Source: Prevotella sp.
Lineage (GTDB): Bacteria; Bacteroidota; Bacteroidia; Bacteroidales; Bacteroidaceae
Reading direction: 5' to 3'
Assembly: GCA_017508965.1 (NCBI GenBank)
Contig: JAFWQT010000130.1
Location: 1-33,066 of the forward strand
Length of the DNA: 33,066 nucleotides
The stretch's first letter is position 1. Every line of letters starts with the position of its first letter. The notes beneath the pieces are model-generated. The model was not told the DNA's origin and did not search any database. It saw only the letters and a list, made by a program, of their open reading frames with translations. Made by a program: the position numbers and the translations under genes. Shown piece after piece: positions 14,867 through 24,100 of this stretch.

Positions 14867-17464
14867 TTACCCGCACCTGCTAGCACCGCAGTTGGTACAA
14901 ATCAGACATCCCTCCTGATAAACCAGCGACTCTTGTCCGCAGTTGGGGCATTTCTGTCCGGATGCCACGGTGCCGTCGGTTACATATTTCTTCAACGCGC
15001 GCTCCACACCGTTCTTCCAAGTGTTGATGCTCTCGCTCTTCAGCTGCAGCGAACCAACCAGTTTCATCACGTGGTCAATAGGCATACGATAACGCAGCAC
15101 GCCCGAGATGAGCTTGGCATAGTTCCAATATTCCGGGTTGAACTTCTCGGAGAGTCCCTCAACGGTGGTCTTATAGCCGCGCTTGTTCTCGAACTGGAAG
15201 TCGTAGCGGTGACTGCCGTCGGGATTGGTCTGCTTGATAATCTTTCCCTTGGTCACCGTCTTAGGCAGCACGATACCTTCATCGTCGTCCTGAAGTCCGG
15301 TGAAAATCTCGTAGGGATAACCGTTCAGCAGTCCCACGAAGGCCACCCATTTCTCCTTGTTGTTCTGGAAGCGCACCACATCGCACTCGAGCGTCTGCGG
15401 ACGAACCTCCGTCACCTCAGGATGCTTGCAAGGCATGGCTTTTTGATCGTTATCGTCTTCGTTATCGTTAGCGTTATCTTTCTTCTTTTTCTTTTCATTC
15501 ACCTGAACCATCACGCCCGAACGCGAGCCGTCGCGATAGATGGTACAGCCCTTGCAGCCGCTGCGCCATGCTTCCACATAGAGCCGGTTCACCAGAGCCT
15601 CGTCGACATCGTTAGGAAGATTGACTGTTACCGAGATGCTATGGTCGACCCATTTCTGAATGGCTCCCTGCATCTTCACCTTCATCAGCCAGTCCACATC
15701 GTTGGCCGTGGCCTTATAATATGGTGAGCGTGCCACCAGGGCGTCGATTTCATCCTTCGTATAACGTTTTTCAGTGTCGAAGCCATTAATCTTCATCCAC
15801 TCCATGAACTTGGCGTGATAGACCACGTACTCCTCGAAGGAGTCGCCCACCTCGTCGACAAAGTCCACATGCACATTGGTGTCGTTGGGATTCACCTTGC
15901 GGCGGCGCATATAGACGGGCATGAACACCGGCTCGATTCCGCTTGTGGTCTGCGTCATCAGCGACGTCGTTCCCGTGGGGGCTATGGTCAGGCAGGCAAT
16001 ATTCCTGCGGCCATACTTCTGCATGTCGGCCCACAGCTGCGGGTCGTTCTCCTTAATGCGCAGGATGAACGGATTTGCGGCCTCGCGCTGAGCGTCATAA
16101 ATTTCGAAAGCACCGCGCTCTTGGGCCATGGTCACACTCGAACGGTAGGCGCTCAGTGCCAGCGTCTTATGCACGTTCACGGAGAATTCGGTGGCTTCCT
16201 GCGTGCCATAACGCAGTCCCATGGCGGCAATCATATCGCCCTCGGCCGTGATGCCCACGCCCGTACGACGGCCCATGCCACTCTTGCGACGAATCTTTTC
16301 CCAAAGATGATATTCGGCACCCTTCACTTCATCGCTCTGGGGGTCTTTCTTTATCTTATTCATGATAAGGTCTATCTTCTCCATCTCCAGGTCAACAATG
16401 TCGTCCATGACGCGCTGTGCCATCTGCACATGCTTCTTGAACTTGTCGTAGTCGAAGTAGGCATTCTTGGTGAAGGGGTTCACCACGTAGGAATATAGAT
16501 TGATGCTCAGCAGACGGCAGGAGTCGTAAGGGCAGAGCGGAATCTCACCGCAGGGATTCGTTGATACCGTGCGGAATCCCAAATCGGCATAACAGTCGGG
16601 AATGCTCTCCTTCAGGATGGTGTCCCAGAACAGCACGCCGGGCTCGGCGCTCTTCCATGCGTTATGCACAATCTTGGCCCACAAGGCCTTGGCATCGATG
16701 GACTTTCTTACTCTCAGCTTCTCATCTTCCTTTTCGTAGTCCGAGTCGCTCACAGGGAACTGCTGCACATACTCGCCGTTGGTGGTGGCAGCCTCCATGA
16801 ATGCGTCGTCAATCTTCACGCTCACGTTGGCACCGGTCACTTTGCCTTCAGTCATCTTGGCATCGATGAAAGCCTCAGCATCGGGATGCTTGATGCTCAC
16901 CGAAAGCATCAGCGCACCGCGACGACCATCCTGTGCAACCTCGCGCGTACTGTTGCTGTAACGCTCCATAAAGGGAACAAGACCTGTGGAAGTCAGCGCC
17001 GAATTATTCACCGGACTTCCCTTCGGACGGATGTGACTCAGGTCGTGCCCCACTCCACCGCGACGCTTCATCAACTGCACCTGTTCTTCGTCGATGCGCA
17101 TCACGGCTCCGTAAGAGTCGGCATTGCCGTCGAGTCCGATTACAAAACAGTTCGACAGCGAAGCCACCTGATACGAGTTGCCGATACCGGTCATGGGCGA
17201 ACCTGCCGGCACAACATAGCGGAAATGGTCGAGCAGCTCGAAAACCTGTTCGGCCGTCAGCGGATTCTTATACTTACTCTCAATACGGGCCACTTCGCGG
17301 GCAATGCGCCAATGCATATCCTCGGGCGACTGCTCGTAAATGTTGCCATAACTGTCTTTCATGGCATATTTGTTCACCCACACACGGGCAGCGAGCTCGT
17401 CGCCGCCAAAATAAGCCAAAGAGGCAGCAAAAGCCTCTTCGTAAGAGTATGTTTTCTTTTCCAT
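14867..17464 (-). CDS. nrdJ: Adenosylcobalamin-dependent (class II) ribonucleotide reductase
   Basis: An 865-residue enzyme that reduces ribonucleotides to deoxyribonucleotides with a thiyl radical made from B12. Visible are SNCFVIG (104-110, redox Cys), the KRRGGVGHDLSHIRPKGS substrate loop, the STNPCGEIPL active-site motif (303-307: NPCGE, radical Cys and catalytic Glu), and the LTIAPTGTTSL segment near residue 510. The C-terminal CPNCGQE ... CLICTNCGASRCG supplies zinc-type and redox cysteines, as in the NrdJ_Z type. A Lys-rich then Asp/Asn-rich linker (near residues 705-722: KKKKKDNANDNEDDND) interrupts the protein before the C-terminal module. The ATG at 17464 is chosen because the upstream ATG at 17515 is upstream of the predicted transcription start. 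Confidence 0.95.
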   Translation of the reverse strand: MEKKTYSYEEAFAASLAYFGGDELAARVWVNKYAMKDSYGNIYEQSPEDMHWRIAREVARIESKYKNPLTAEQVFELLDHFRYVVPAGSPMTGIGNSYQVASLSNCFVIGLDGNADSYGAVMRIDEEQVQLMKRRGGVGHDLSHIRPKGSPVNNSALTSTGLVPFMERYSNSTREVAQDGRRGALMLSVSIKHPDAEAFIDAKMTEGKVTGANVSVKIDDAFMEAATTNGEYVQQFPVSDSDYEKEDEKLRVRKSIDAKALWAKIVHNAWKSAEPGVLFWDTILKESIPDCYADLGFRTVSTNPCGEIPLCPYDSCRLLSINLYSYVVNPFTKNAYFDYDKFKKHVQMAQRVMDDIVDLEMEKIDLIMNKIKKDPQSDEVKGAEYHLWEKIRRKSGMGRRTGVGITAEGDMIAAMGLRYGTQEATEFSVNVHKTLALSAYRSSVTMAQERGAFEIYDAQREAANPFILRIKENDPQLWADMQKYGRRNIACLTIAPTGTTSLMTQTTSGIEPVFMPVYMRRRKVNPNDTNVHVDFVDEVGDSFEEYVVYHAKFMEWMKINGFDTEKRYTKDEIDALVARSPYYKATANDVDWLMKVKMQGAIQKWVDHSISVTVNLPNDVDEALVNRLYVEAWRSGCKGCTIYRDGSRSGVMVQVNEKKKKKDNANDNEDDNDQKAMPCKHPEVTEVRPQTLECDVVRFQNNKEKWVAFVGLLNGYPYEIFTGLQDDDEGIVLPKTVTKGKIIKQTNPDGSHRYDFQFENKRGYKTTVEGLSEKFNPEYWNYAKLISGVLRYRMPIDHVMKLVGSLQLKSESINTWKNGVERALKKYVTDGTVASGQKCPNCGQESLVYQEGCLICTNCGASRCG

Positions 17465-17490
17465 GCGATTTTCAGATGATTTCTCGGATG

Positions 17491-17521
17491 CAAAATTAAT
17501 ATAAAAAGAATACATCTCAAA
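17491..17521 (-). promoter_or_regulatory. nrdJ promoter
   Basis: On the minus strand, TAATTTTG (17498 to 17491) and TTTG (17521 to 17518) are 19 nt apart. The start is predicted near 17485, about 20 nt before the ATG at 17464. I see no B12 riboswitch between them. Confidence 0.7.
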
Positions 17522-17667
17522 GAAAAACCATACAAAAATTTTCTATTCGGAAAACTTTTCTTCCGCGGAATCACACAAAGTTGTCCAAAAAGAAAACCAC
17601 GGGACTGATGAAAGGAAAAAGAATAGTGAAAAAAACACGTTCAAGAAAGAAAATAATCTGTTTTCTC

Positions 17668-17698
17668 TTTGTCAAATCTATTTTTTATAGTATCTTCG
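17668..17698 (+). promoter_or_regulatory. Promoter of the nitroreductase gene
   Basis: TTTG at 17668-17671 and TATCTTCG at 17691-17698 (one mismatch to TAnnTTTG), 19 nt apart. It supports the start codon at 17725 instead of the upstream ATG at 17581. Confidence 0.6.
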
Positions 17699-17724
17699 CA
17701 GTCACAAAAAAAGAATATTGGAAT

Positions 17725-18462
17725 ATGAAAAACTTAGAAACACGTACAAGCATCCGAAAATACGCCCAGCGCGAAGTCAGCAACCAACTGCTCCACCGAC
17801 TGCTCAGTCAGGCAGAGCGCACCCAGACAATGGGAAACCTGCAGCTCTACAGCGTGGTCATCACCCGCTCTGAAGCCCAGAAGGCAGCACTCGCACCTGC
17901 CCATTTCAACCAGCCGATGGTGACTTCGGCACCCGTGGTGCTCACTTTCTGCGCTGATTTCCGCCGCACGTCTCGCTGGGCAGAGGAACGTAATGCACAA
18001 CCCGGCTACGACAATTTCCTTTCCTTCATCAATGCCGCAACCGATGCCCTACTCTATTGCCAGACTTTCTGTAACCTGGCCGACGAGGAAGGACTGGGCT
18101 ACTGCTATCTGGGAACCACCGTTTACATGCCCAAGCAGATTATCGACGTGCTGAAACTGCCCAAATTGGTGATGCCCGTGGCCACGATAACCCTGGGATG
18201 GCCCGACGAGTCGCCTGCACAAAGCGACCGTCTGCCGCTCGACGCCATCATCCACGACGAGCACTACGAAGACTACGACCGCAGTCGCATCGACCGTTTC
18301 TACACGGCCAAGGAAAAGTTGCCCGAGAATCAGGAATTCCTACGCATCAATAACAAGGAGACTTTGGCACAGATATTCACCGACATCCGCTACACAAAAA
18401 AAGACAACGAGGCTATGTCGGAAGGACTCTTGGAAACTTTGAAGCAACAGGGGTTTATGTAG
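17725..18462 (+). CDS. Nitroreductase-family FMN oxidoreductase
   Basis: A 245-residue protein. MKNLETRTSIRKYAQREV is the usual N-terminal FMN-binding start of nitroreductase-like enzymes (R-x-S-x-R). AERTQTMGNLQLYSVVIT is followed by SAPVVLTFCAD and by AATDALLYCQTFCNLADEEGLGYCYLG (the family's helix and G-x-G region) and VMPVATITLGWPDE. These enzymes use FMN and NAD(P)H to reduce nitro compounds, quinones or other acceptors; the natural substrate is unknown. The ATG at 17725 is supported by the promoter upstream and by the family N-terminus; the longer frame from 17581 adds a basic, poorly conserved extension that would overlap the promoter. Confidence 0.88.
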   Translation: MKNLETRTSIRKYAQREVSNQLLHRLLSQAERTQTMGNLQLYSVVITRSEAQKAALAPAHFNQPMVTSAPVVLTFCADFRRTSRWAEERNAQPGYDNFLSFINAATDALLYCQTFCNLADEEGLGYCYLGTTVYMPKQIIDVLKLPKLVMPVATITLGWPDESPAQSDRLPLDAIIHDEHYEDYDRSRIDRFYTAKEKLPENQEFLRINNKETLAQIFTDIRYTKKDNEAMSEGLLETLKQQGFM

Positions 18463-18464
18463 AA

Positions 18465-18497
18465 GACCCACCCCGGCCCCTCCCTGGAGGGAGGGGA
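18465..18497. repeat. GC-rich palindrome between nitroreductase and Nudix genes
   Basis: CCCCTCCCT (18477-18485) and AGGGAGGGG (18488-18496) form perfect 9-bp arms around GG, preceded by CCCACCCC. It belongs to the dispersed family also seen at 5903, 14832, 25787 and 27485. Confidence 0.65.
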
Positions 18498-18527
18498 GTA
18501 ATATGTTTTACCTTTTATAATTATACG

Positions 18528-18926
18528 ATGAAGGTTATTGAAGTTGTTGCTGCTATTATTCATGATGAAGAAGGACGCATCTTCGCCACTCAGCGGGGAT
18601 ACGGTCCGATGAAAGACGGATGGGAGTTCCCGGGAGGAAAAATGGAGTCCGGAGAAACGCCCGAAGAGGCGTTGAAACGCGAGATATGGGAAGAACTGGA
18701 AACGAGAATAGAAGTGGAACAACTGTTCGAAACGATTGACTACGACTATCCCGACTTCCACCTTACCATGCACTGCTACATCTGCAAAGTAGAGAGCGGA
18801 GAGCTGACGCTGAAAGAACACGAGGCCGCCCGCTGGCTCACCAAAGAGCAACTCAGCAGCATCGACTGGCTTCCTGCCGACCGAAGCATCATCAGAAGGC
18901 TGACAGAATGCGAACACGTGAGGTAG
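18528..18926 (+). CDS. Nudix hydrolase, MutT-like
   Basis: A 132-residue protein of the MutT type (8-oxo-dGTP diphosphatase or related nucleotide cleaning). The N-terminus VIEVVAAIIHDEEGRIFATQRG and the GWEFPGGKMESGE segment are typical. The Nudix box reads G-x5-E-x7-RE-I-W-EE-L, with all metal-binding Glu residues, but the Gly that follows EE-x in the consensus is Glu here (EELETRI). The ARWLTKEQLSSIDWLPADR C-terminus is common in MutT-like proteins. A terminator follows at 18953-18990. The precise substrate cannot be read from the sequence. Confidence 0.92.
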   Translation: MKVIEVVAAIIHDEEGRIFATQRGYGPMKDGWEFPGGKMESGETPEEALKREIWEELETRIEVEQLFETIDYDYPDFHLTMHCYICKVESGELTLKEHEAARWLTKEQLSSIDWLPADRSIIRRLTECEHVR

Positions 18927-18952
18927 CCAAGACCTTTATTGGAAAACAAACG

Positions 18953-18990
18953 AAAAACAGATAGCCAGCAACTGCGAACTATCTGTTTTT
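18953..18990. terminator. Bidirectional intrinsic terminator
   Basis: AAAAACAGATAG (18953-18964) pairs perfectly over 12 bp with CTATCTGTTTTT (18979-18990). It lies between the convergent Nudix gene and PL11 lyase gene and has T-runs on both strands. Confidence 0.85.
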
Positions 18991-19020
18991 GTATTTTGAC
19001 TTTCGGAGATGTAAAGCGAA

Positions 19021-21144
19021 CTACTTCACCACATATTTCTTTCCGTCGCGAACAAAGATGCCATGGGAGGCATTCTGGACTCGCTGCCCATTCAAGTTAT
19101 AAATCGGAGAACGGCCGGAGGCAGCCTTTGCCTGAACCTCCACGATGCCCGTCGGTTCTACTCCCTGGAACGACTCGATAAAGTCGGGCAGATAATAGCC
19201 AAGGTGAGGCGGCTGGTTGTAGGCCACGTTCTGCCAGGCAACGCCCAGGCGATATACATGGTCGTGCATCAGCGTCGGCACACGGTAGTTTGTCGTATAA
19301 GTCGAAGAATAGACATTGATAGAAGAGGCATCGGTTGAGTTCCAAAGAATTACTTCTTCACGCCAGTCGCCAAAGATATCGGCCTGCAGACAGGGCGTGG
19401 CCTTGGTGCTGTTGCACGAGGCTGGACTGCCCGTAGCACGGCTGGCAGCCAGACTCAAAGTGCTGATGTTTCCCTTGTCCCACTTAGAGATAGTAATATC
19501 GTTCAGCAACTCTTCCTGCGCATCTCCGTCCCAGAAAATGCGGAAGTTCATGCCGGGATTCGTATCATATATGCTGCGCCCTTTGCAATTATAGGTAGAT
19601 GTCTGCGTGGCAAACGTAAACTCGCAACCACGATATTCGGCGTCCCAGTCGGCTGCCAGTCCACGGCCCGTGTCACGGTCACGCTGTCCGCTGCTAATCA
19701 CCTCGCCCGTTCTTGCATCGTGGATATCATAGCCGTAGCCGATGCCGGCATCCTTATTCTCGTAGGCTTCCTCGTGCACGTCCATTATCTCATAACCAGG
19801 ATGGTCGGGATCCAAGTCAGCCAAGTGCATGGCATCGCCATGACCGAAGCCAACGGCATAGAGCAGCTTTCCGTCGTTATCAATAGTGGCCGAACCGTAG
19901 CACACTTCATCGCAGCCGTCGCCATCCACGTCGGCCACCGAGATATTATGGTTTCCGTTGCCCCATGCAGTATAACTATAGGGAGTCTTTCCGGTATTCG
20001 AGCTATAGGTCTGGGTAGTCTTTGTGAAATTCGAGTCGTAATGATCCACCTGCGTCTTCGACACCGAAGCGTGAAGCCACTTCGTCTTCAACTCCGTTCC
20101 GTCCCAGTCGACCGCCCAAATGTAAGCCTTGGTGTAATAGCCACGACACATCACGGCACTCGGATTCTGGTCGGGACCGTCCAGATAGGCCACACAGGCC
20201 AGGAAACGGTCGGCACGGTTGCCGTAGTCGTCATTCCAGAAGCTCTTTGCCGGATAGGCACTGGTCTTGTTCATCTCTCCTGCGCGGGAAGGATTGTAGT
20301 GGATGGTGTGCATGGCTGCACCCGTCATGCCGTTAAACACTGTCAGGTATTCCGGTCCTGCCAGCACATGTCCCAGTCCCTTACTCACCGTCCCGGTGTT
20401 GCGATAGTCGGTGGTATTACTTGCATTCTTGATTTCATCAATGGTTGCAGCCTCCGTTACATACTTGCCCTCGCCGTCGGAACTTCCCGGAGCAGTCTTG
20501 CAAATCATCTCTGCCTTGCCGTCGCCGTCGAAGTCGTAGACCATGAACTGGGTGTAATGGGCACCGGCACGGATATTGATGCCTAAGTTGACGCGCCACA
20601 ACTGGGTACCGTCGAGCTTGTAGCAGTCGATGATAACAGGATTGGAATAGCCTGTATTGGCATTGTCCTTTGAGTTCTCAGGGTCCCACTTCAGGAAAAT
20701 CTCATACTGTCCGTCGCCATCTACGTCACCCACAGAGCAATCGTTGGGATAATATTCCTTGCCGTCGAGCTTTTCGGGACGGTTCAGTGGAATCCTAAGA
20801 TATCCCTGCGCCCAGGGCTTCACTTCGGGCGTGACATCAACCTTCTGTCCGTTTTGGTAAGTAGCTACCTGGAAGACATCATCCTTACCGGCAGCCGCCA
20901 TGAAGGATGTGGTCTGGTAGATGTTACTCTTGATGGGATTACCATTCTTCAACACTTCAAAGGTGGTGTTCTCATCGTCGGTACCCAACAGGCGCCAGCT
21001 GACAAAACACTTTCCGCTACTTCCCGGAATTGCCACCAGACCACGGTCAAGCTGTTCCATCTGGCTGACGGGAGTGTTCGGTTCTTGCGAGAAAGCCGAA
21101 GCACCCACGACCGCGAACAATGCAAGCAATAATATTTTCTTCAT
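19021..21144 (-). CDS. Rhamnogalacturonan lyase, PL11-type
   Basis: A 707-residue secreted lyase. The signal peptide is MKKILLLALFAVVGASAFSQ. The mature start MEQLDRGLVAIPGSSGKCFVSWRLLGTD and the ends ADIFGDWREEVILWN and HLGYYLPDF are typical of PL11 rhamnogalacturonan lyases (YesW/YesX type), which cleave rhamnosyl-galacturonate bonds by beta-elimination. The propeller has calcium-type DxDGDG loops (DVDGDGQYEIF, DFDGDGKAEM, DVDGDGCDEV) and the GFGHGDAMHLADLDPDHPG segment. The last residues carry the short tail IYNLNGQRV ... DGKKYVVK. The gene starts 7 nt after the stop of the larger PL11 gene, so the two form one transcription unit. Cell location is probably the surface or periplasm. Confidence 0.92.
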   Translation of the reverse strand: MKKILLLALFAVVGASAFSQEPNTPVSQMEQLDRGLVAIPGSSGKCFVSWRLLGTDDENTTFEVLKNGNPIKSNIYQTTSFMAAAGKDDVFQVATYQNGQKVDVTPEVKPWAQGYLRIPLNRPEKLDGKEYYPNDCSVGDVDGDGQYEIFLKWDPENSKDNANTGYSNPVIIDCYKLDGTQLWRVNLGINIRAGAHYTQFMVYDFDGDGKAEMICKTAPGSSDGEGKYVTEAATIDEIKNASNTTDYRNTGTVSKGLGHVLAGPEYLTVFNGMTGAAMHTIHYNPSRAGEMNKTSAYPAKSFWNDDYGNRADRFLACVAYLDGPDQNPSAVMCRGYYTKAYIWAVDWDGTELKTKWLHASVSKTQVDHYDSNFTKTTQTYSSNTGKTPYSYTAWGNGNHNISVADVDGDGCDEVCYGSATIDNDGKLLYAVGFGHGDAMHLADLDPDHPGYEIMDVHEEAYENKDAGIGYGYDIHDARTGEVISSGQRDRDTGRGLAADWDAEYRGCEFTFATQTSTYNCKGRSIYDTNPGMNFRIFWDGDAQEELLNDITISKWDKGNISTLSLAASRATGSPASCNSTKATPCLQADIFGDWREEVILWNSTDASSINVYSSTYTTNYRVPTLMHDHVYRLGVAWQNVAYNQPPHLGYYLPDFIESFQGVEPTGIVEVQAKAASGRSPIYNLNGQRVQNASHGIFVRDGKKYVVK

Positions 21145-21151
21145 AAACCTT

Positions 21152-24100
21152 TTACTTGATTACAACTTTTCTGCCATTCTTGATATAGATGCCTTTCTTC
21201 AGCGGAGTCTTCACCTGGTTTCCATTCAGATCGTAAATCTTGCCGTCGTTGTTGCTGCCGGCAGAAACAGACTGAATAGCCGTAGTCTTCTTGACCACAC
21301 GCAGCGTTCCGGTCTTCGTCAGCAATTCGCTGGTATCCCAACCAAGTCCGCTGGGCAATGCCGGAAGGTTAATGGCCGAAGGAGTTCCCGAGACGCTGCC
21401 TGCCGTCCACATACTGAAGGAGTCACCCTCAGAAGGAACGAAGCCATCGCCCAATCCGATATTGATTTCACCGTTCAGCTGCAGTTCGCCTTTTACCGTC
21501 AGGAACGAGCGTGAATACTGATTTCCGGCATTGCTGAAAATCTGCAGGTTGAGCTTCGTGCCTGGATACAAGTACAAGAATCCTGTCGACGTGATGGCTC
21601 CGTAATGACGTGCGGTAGAGAGATTTCCCGGTTGCAGCACGGCGTTTTCCATGAAGCGGATGTTACCCACAGTGCCGAGTCCGGTCAACTGCGCCTTACC
21701 CTGTACGGTTGCGGTTGCCGTGCCAAAGAGCGACGTTTCCAGTTTGTCGTTATTCAAACGGATCTCACCGCCTTTGAAGACGTATTCGTTAGCAGGGAGA
21801 GCCTTCGAGAACTTCCACATTCCACTGCCTTCCTTGAATACATTTACCTTTCCTTCAAACGTGCCATTATAATTGATGTCCTGATTAAGTCCACCTACCG
21901 TGAGAGTTCCCGTAAGACTCAACACACCAGAACCCGTGAGATGACCCAAGGTAAGATTGTGGCTGCCGCCCACGAAGGTTATTCCACTGAGGATGTTCAG
22001 CGTTGCCTTAGGCAAACCGTAGCTATTATCCCAGCTGAACACGGGGTCATAACTTTCCCACTTCACGGTATGAGGAATCAACGTTCCTTCAAACTTACTC
22101 CAGTCACCCTGTAGATAGTTTCTTACCCAAGGGGCATAGACGTGAAATGTGCCCTTACCAGTGAGGCGGCCTTTATAGTTACAACGGCCATCAAGATATA
22201 CTGTACCCGTACAGCCTTCAGGAACCTCCCAGTTTGCATTGCTAGTCGAGGAGGAAGAGGAGGCATTAATATCATAAGGATCATTGACCGTCACATTTGA
22301 ACCGTTAAAGACAATCAGGTCGGGCACTGAATGAGTGGCTCCCGATTCGCTGAAGCCAACCGTGCCACTGTTCAAATAGAGTTTAGAGAAGTTGTTGCCC
22401 GTTCCCATGACCAGTTTGCCTGCACCGGTCTTAGTCAGAATGCCATTCGATCCCGACTTCTTCACGGCATTGTCAAGCGTCAGCGTAACTCCCGAAGGCA
22501 CTTCGATTGTTCCGCCATTGGCGCGCAGACTAACAGGGTTCGAACTCGTCATCGTCTTACTTACGGCCAGCGTACCGCCGTTCATCGTAATCACATTGCC
22601 GGCACTGCCAAATGCGCCATATTCCACACCGTTGCCATTGGCCAGCGACGAGACGGTCACCTTGCCACCGTTCAACATAGTAGAACCGGTATATTTATTG
22701 GTATTGTTGATGGTCACGTTGCCCGTTCCGTCGAAGGTGAGCGTGGCGTTGCCGCCGATGGCACTTCCGCTGAGCGTATAGTCCTTAGAATTGTTCTTGA
22801 ACACCACGCTCGACGGATAGATATCCGCAGCAATCTCCACGTTGGTGGTGGAGGCATTGTCGTCGAACACGATGGCATCGCCCGAAACGAACTCAGAGGC
22901 AGCATTCGAAGTGTTCTTGAAGTTCTTGGTATAGTTCAGGTCCCAAACGGAGCCCTCGTTGCCGTTCCAAGTCAATGTGGTTGCCTCGCGCAGGCTGCCC
23001 ACCGAGAGATAGAGCTTGCCGTCGCTATAGCTGAGCTTGGCATCCAGACCGTCAAGCCCTTCGGTCACCAGGTCGTCCAGACTGCCCTCTATGCTGCCAA
23101 TCTCGCCAATCAGATAGTTGCCCTCGGCAAGTTTCGAGCTGCCGTTGGCCGAATGAGTGACGAACTGGAACACGGGAGCTGAATACTCAGGACCATACTG
23201 CCAGTTCTTCTTCTCAAGACTCATCGAAGTAGCCTTGATGCAGTCGGCCTGCTGTCCCTCGCTGAACACATCCAACACCACACGGGCACCGAAGCCCAGC
23301 GCCATCGTCGAGGTGGTCAGCGTTCCGGCATTGTCCTTTCCGCCGGGATAGATAGTGGCATTATAGTCGGCCTTGATACCGCCATTGAACTGTCCGCCAT
23401 TCGAGATCAGGTTGGTGTGGCGGTTCAGCCATACGGGGCTAGACGCCATCACGCCGTCGAACTGCAGCGTTCCGGCCCATACGTCGGTGTTGCCGGTATA
23501 AGTCTCGGTTACGGTAGGCAATACCAGCACGCCGTCGCCCTGCTTCACCAGTCGCATGCCGCCAGTAAAGGCGCCGCCGGTCAGCGTGTGGGTATAGGTG
23601 TCGGTGGTGATGTAGTCGTTGTCGTCGTGTCCCTGCACCCATGTAGGCGCATTGTCGAAGAAGATGTAGGGTGACGCACCGTTGTCAACGCTCACCGTAG
23701 TGTTGCCAGTCTCGCAGAGAATAATCTGCTGGTCGTTTTCGCTGGAACCGATGCTGCCGACAACTTCCTTGCGGCCAGTCATGGTGAGTGGTGGCGGAGC
23801 CATGGTGATGCCTTCCAGTTCGCCAAGGAAATAGCTGACGTGGGGCGGCTGGTTGTAGCCACACATCTGCCACACCATGGCGTTGCGGTACTGGGTGTCG
23901 TGCCACAGCGTGTAGTTGCGCCAAGGGGTCTCCTCGGTGGTGGTATAGATGCGGAACTTATTGTCAGACGTGCGCATGATGACTTCCTCACGCCAGTCGC
24001 CCAGGATGTCGCCCTGATAGCAGGGAGTGGCCTTCGTGCTGTTGTTGGTCAATCCGCCAGGCAGGTTCCACGTACGTCCGGTGTCGAAGCTGGAAATGTT

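Noticed and set aside
16664-17479. 271-codon frame on the plus strand opposite nrdJ
   Set aside because: Shadow of a well-recognised ribonucleotide reductase, with His/Leu-rich nonsense sequence and no signals.
17581-17724. Upstream start for the nitroreductase at 17581
   Set aside because: It adds 48 basic, low-complexity residues and runs through the promoter at 17668-17698.
18939-19181. 80-codon frame on the plus strand after the Nudix gene
   Set aside because: It crosses a strong terminator hairpin and the end of the PL11 gene and has no coding signature.
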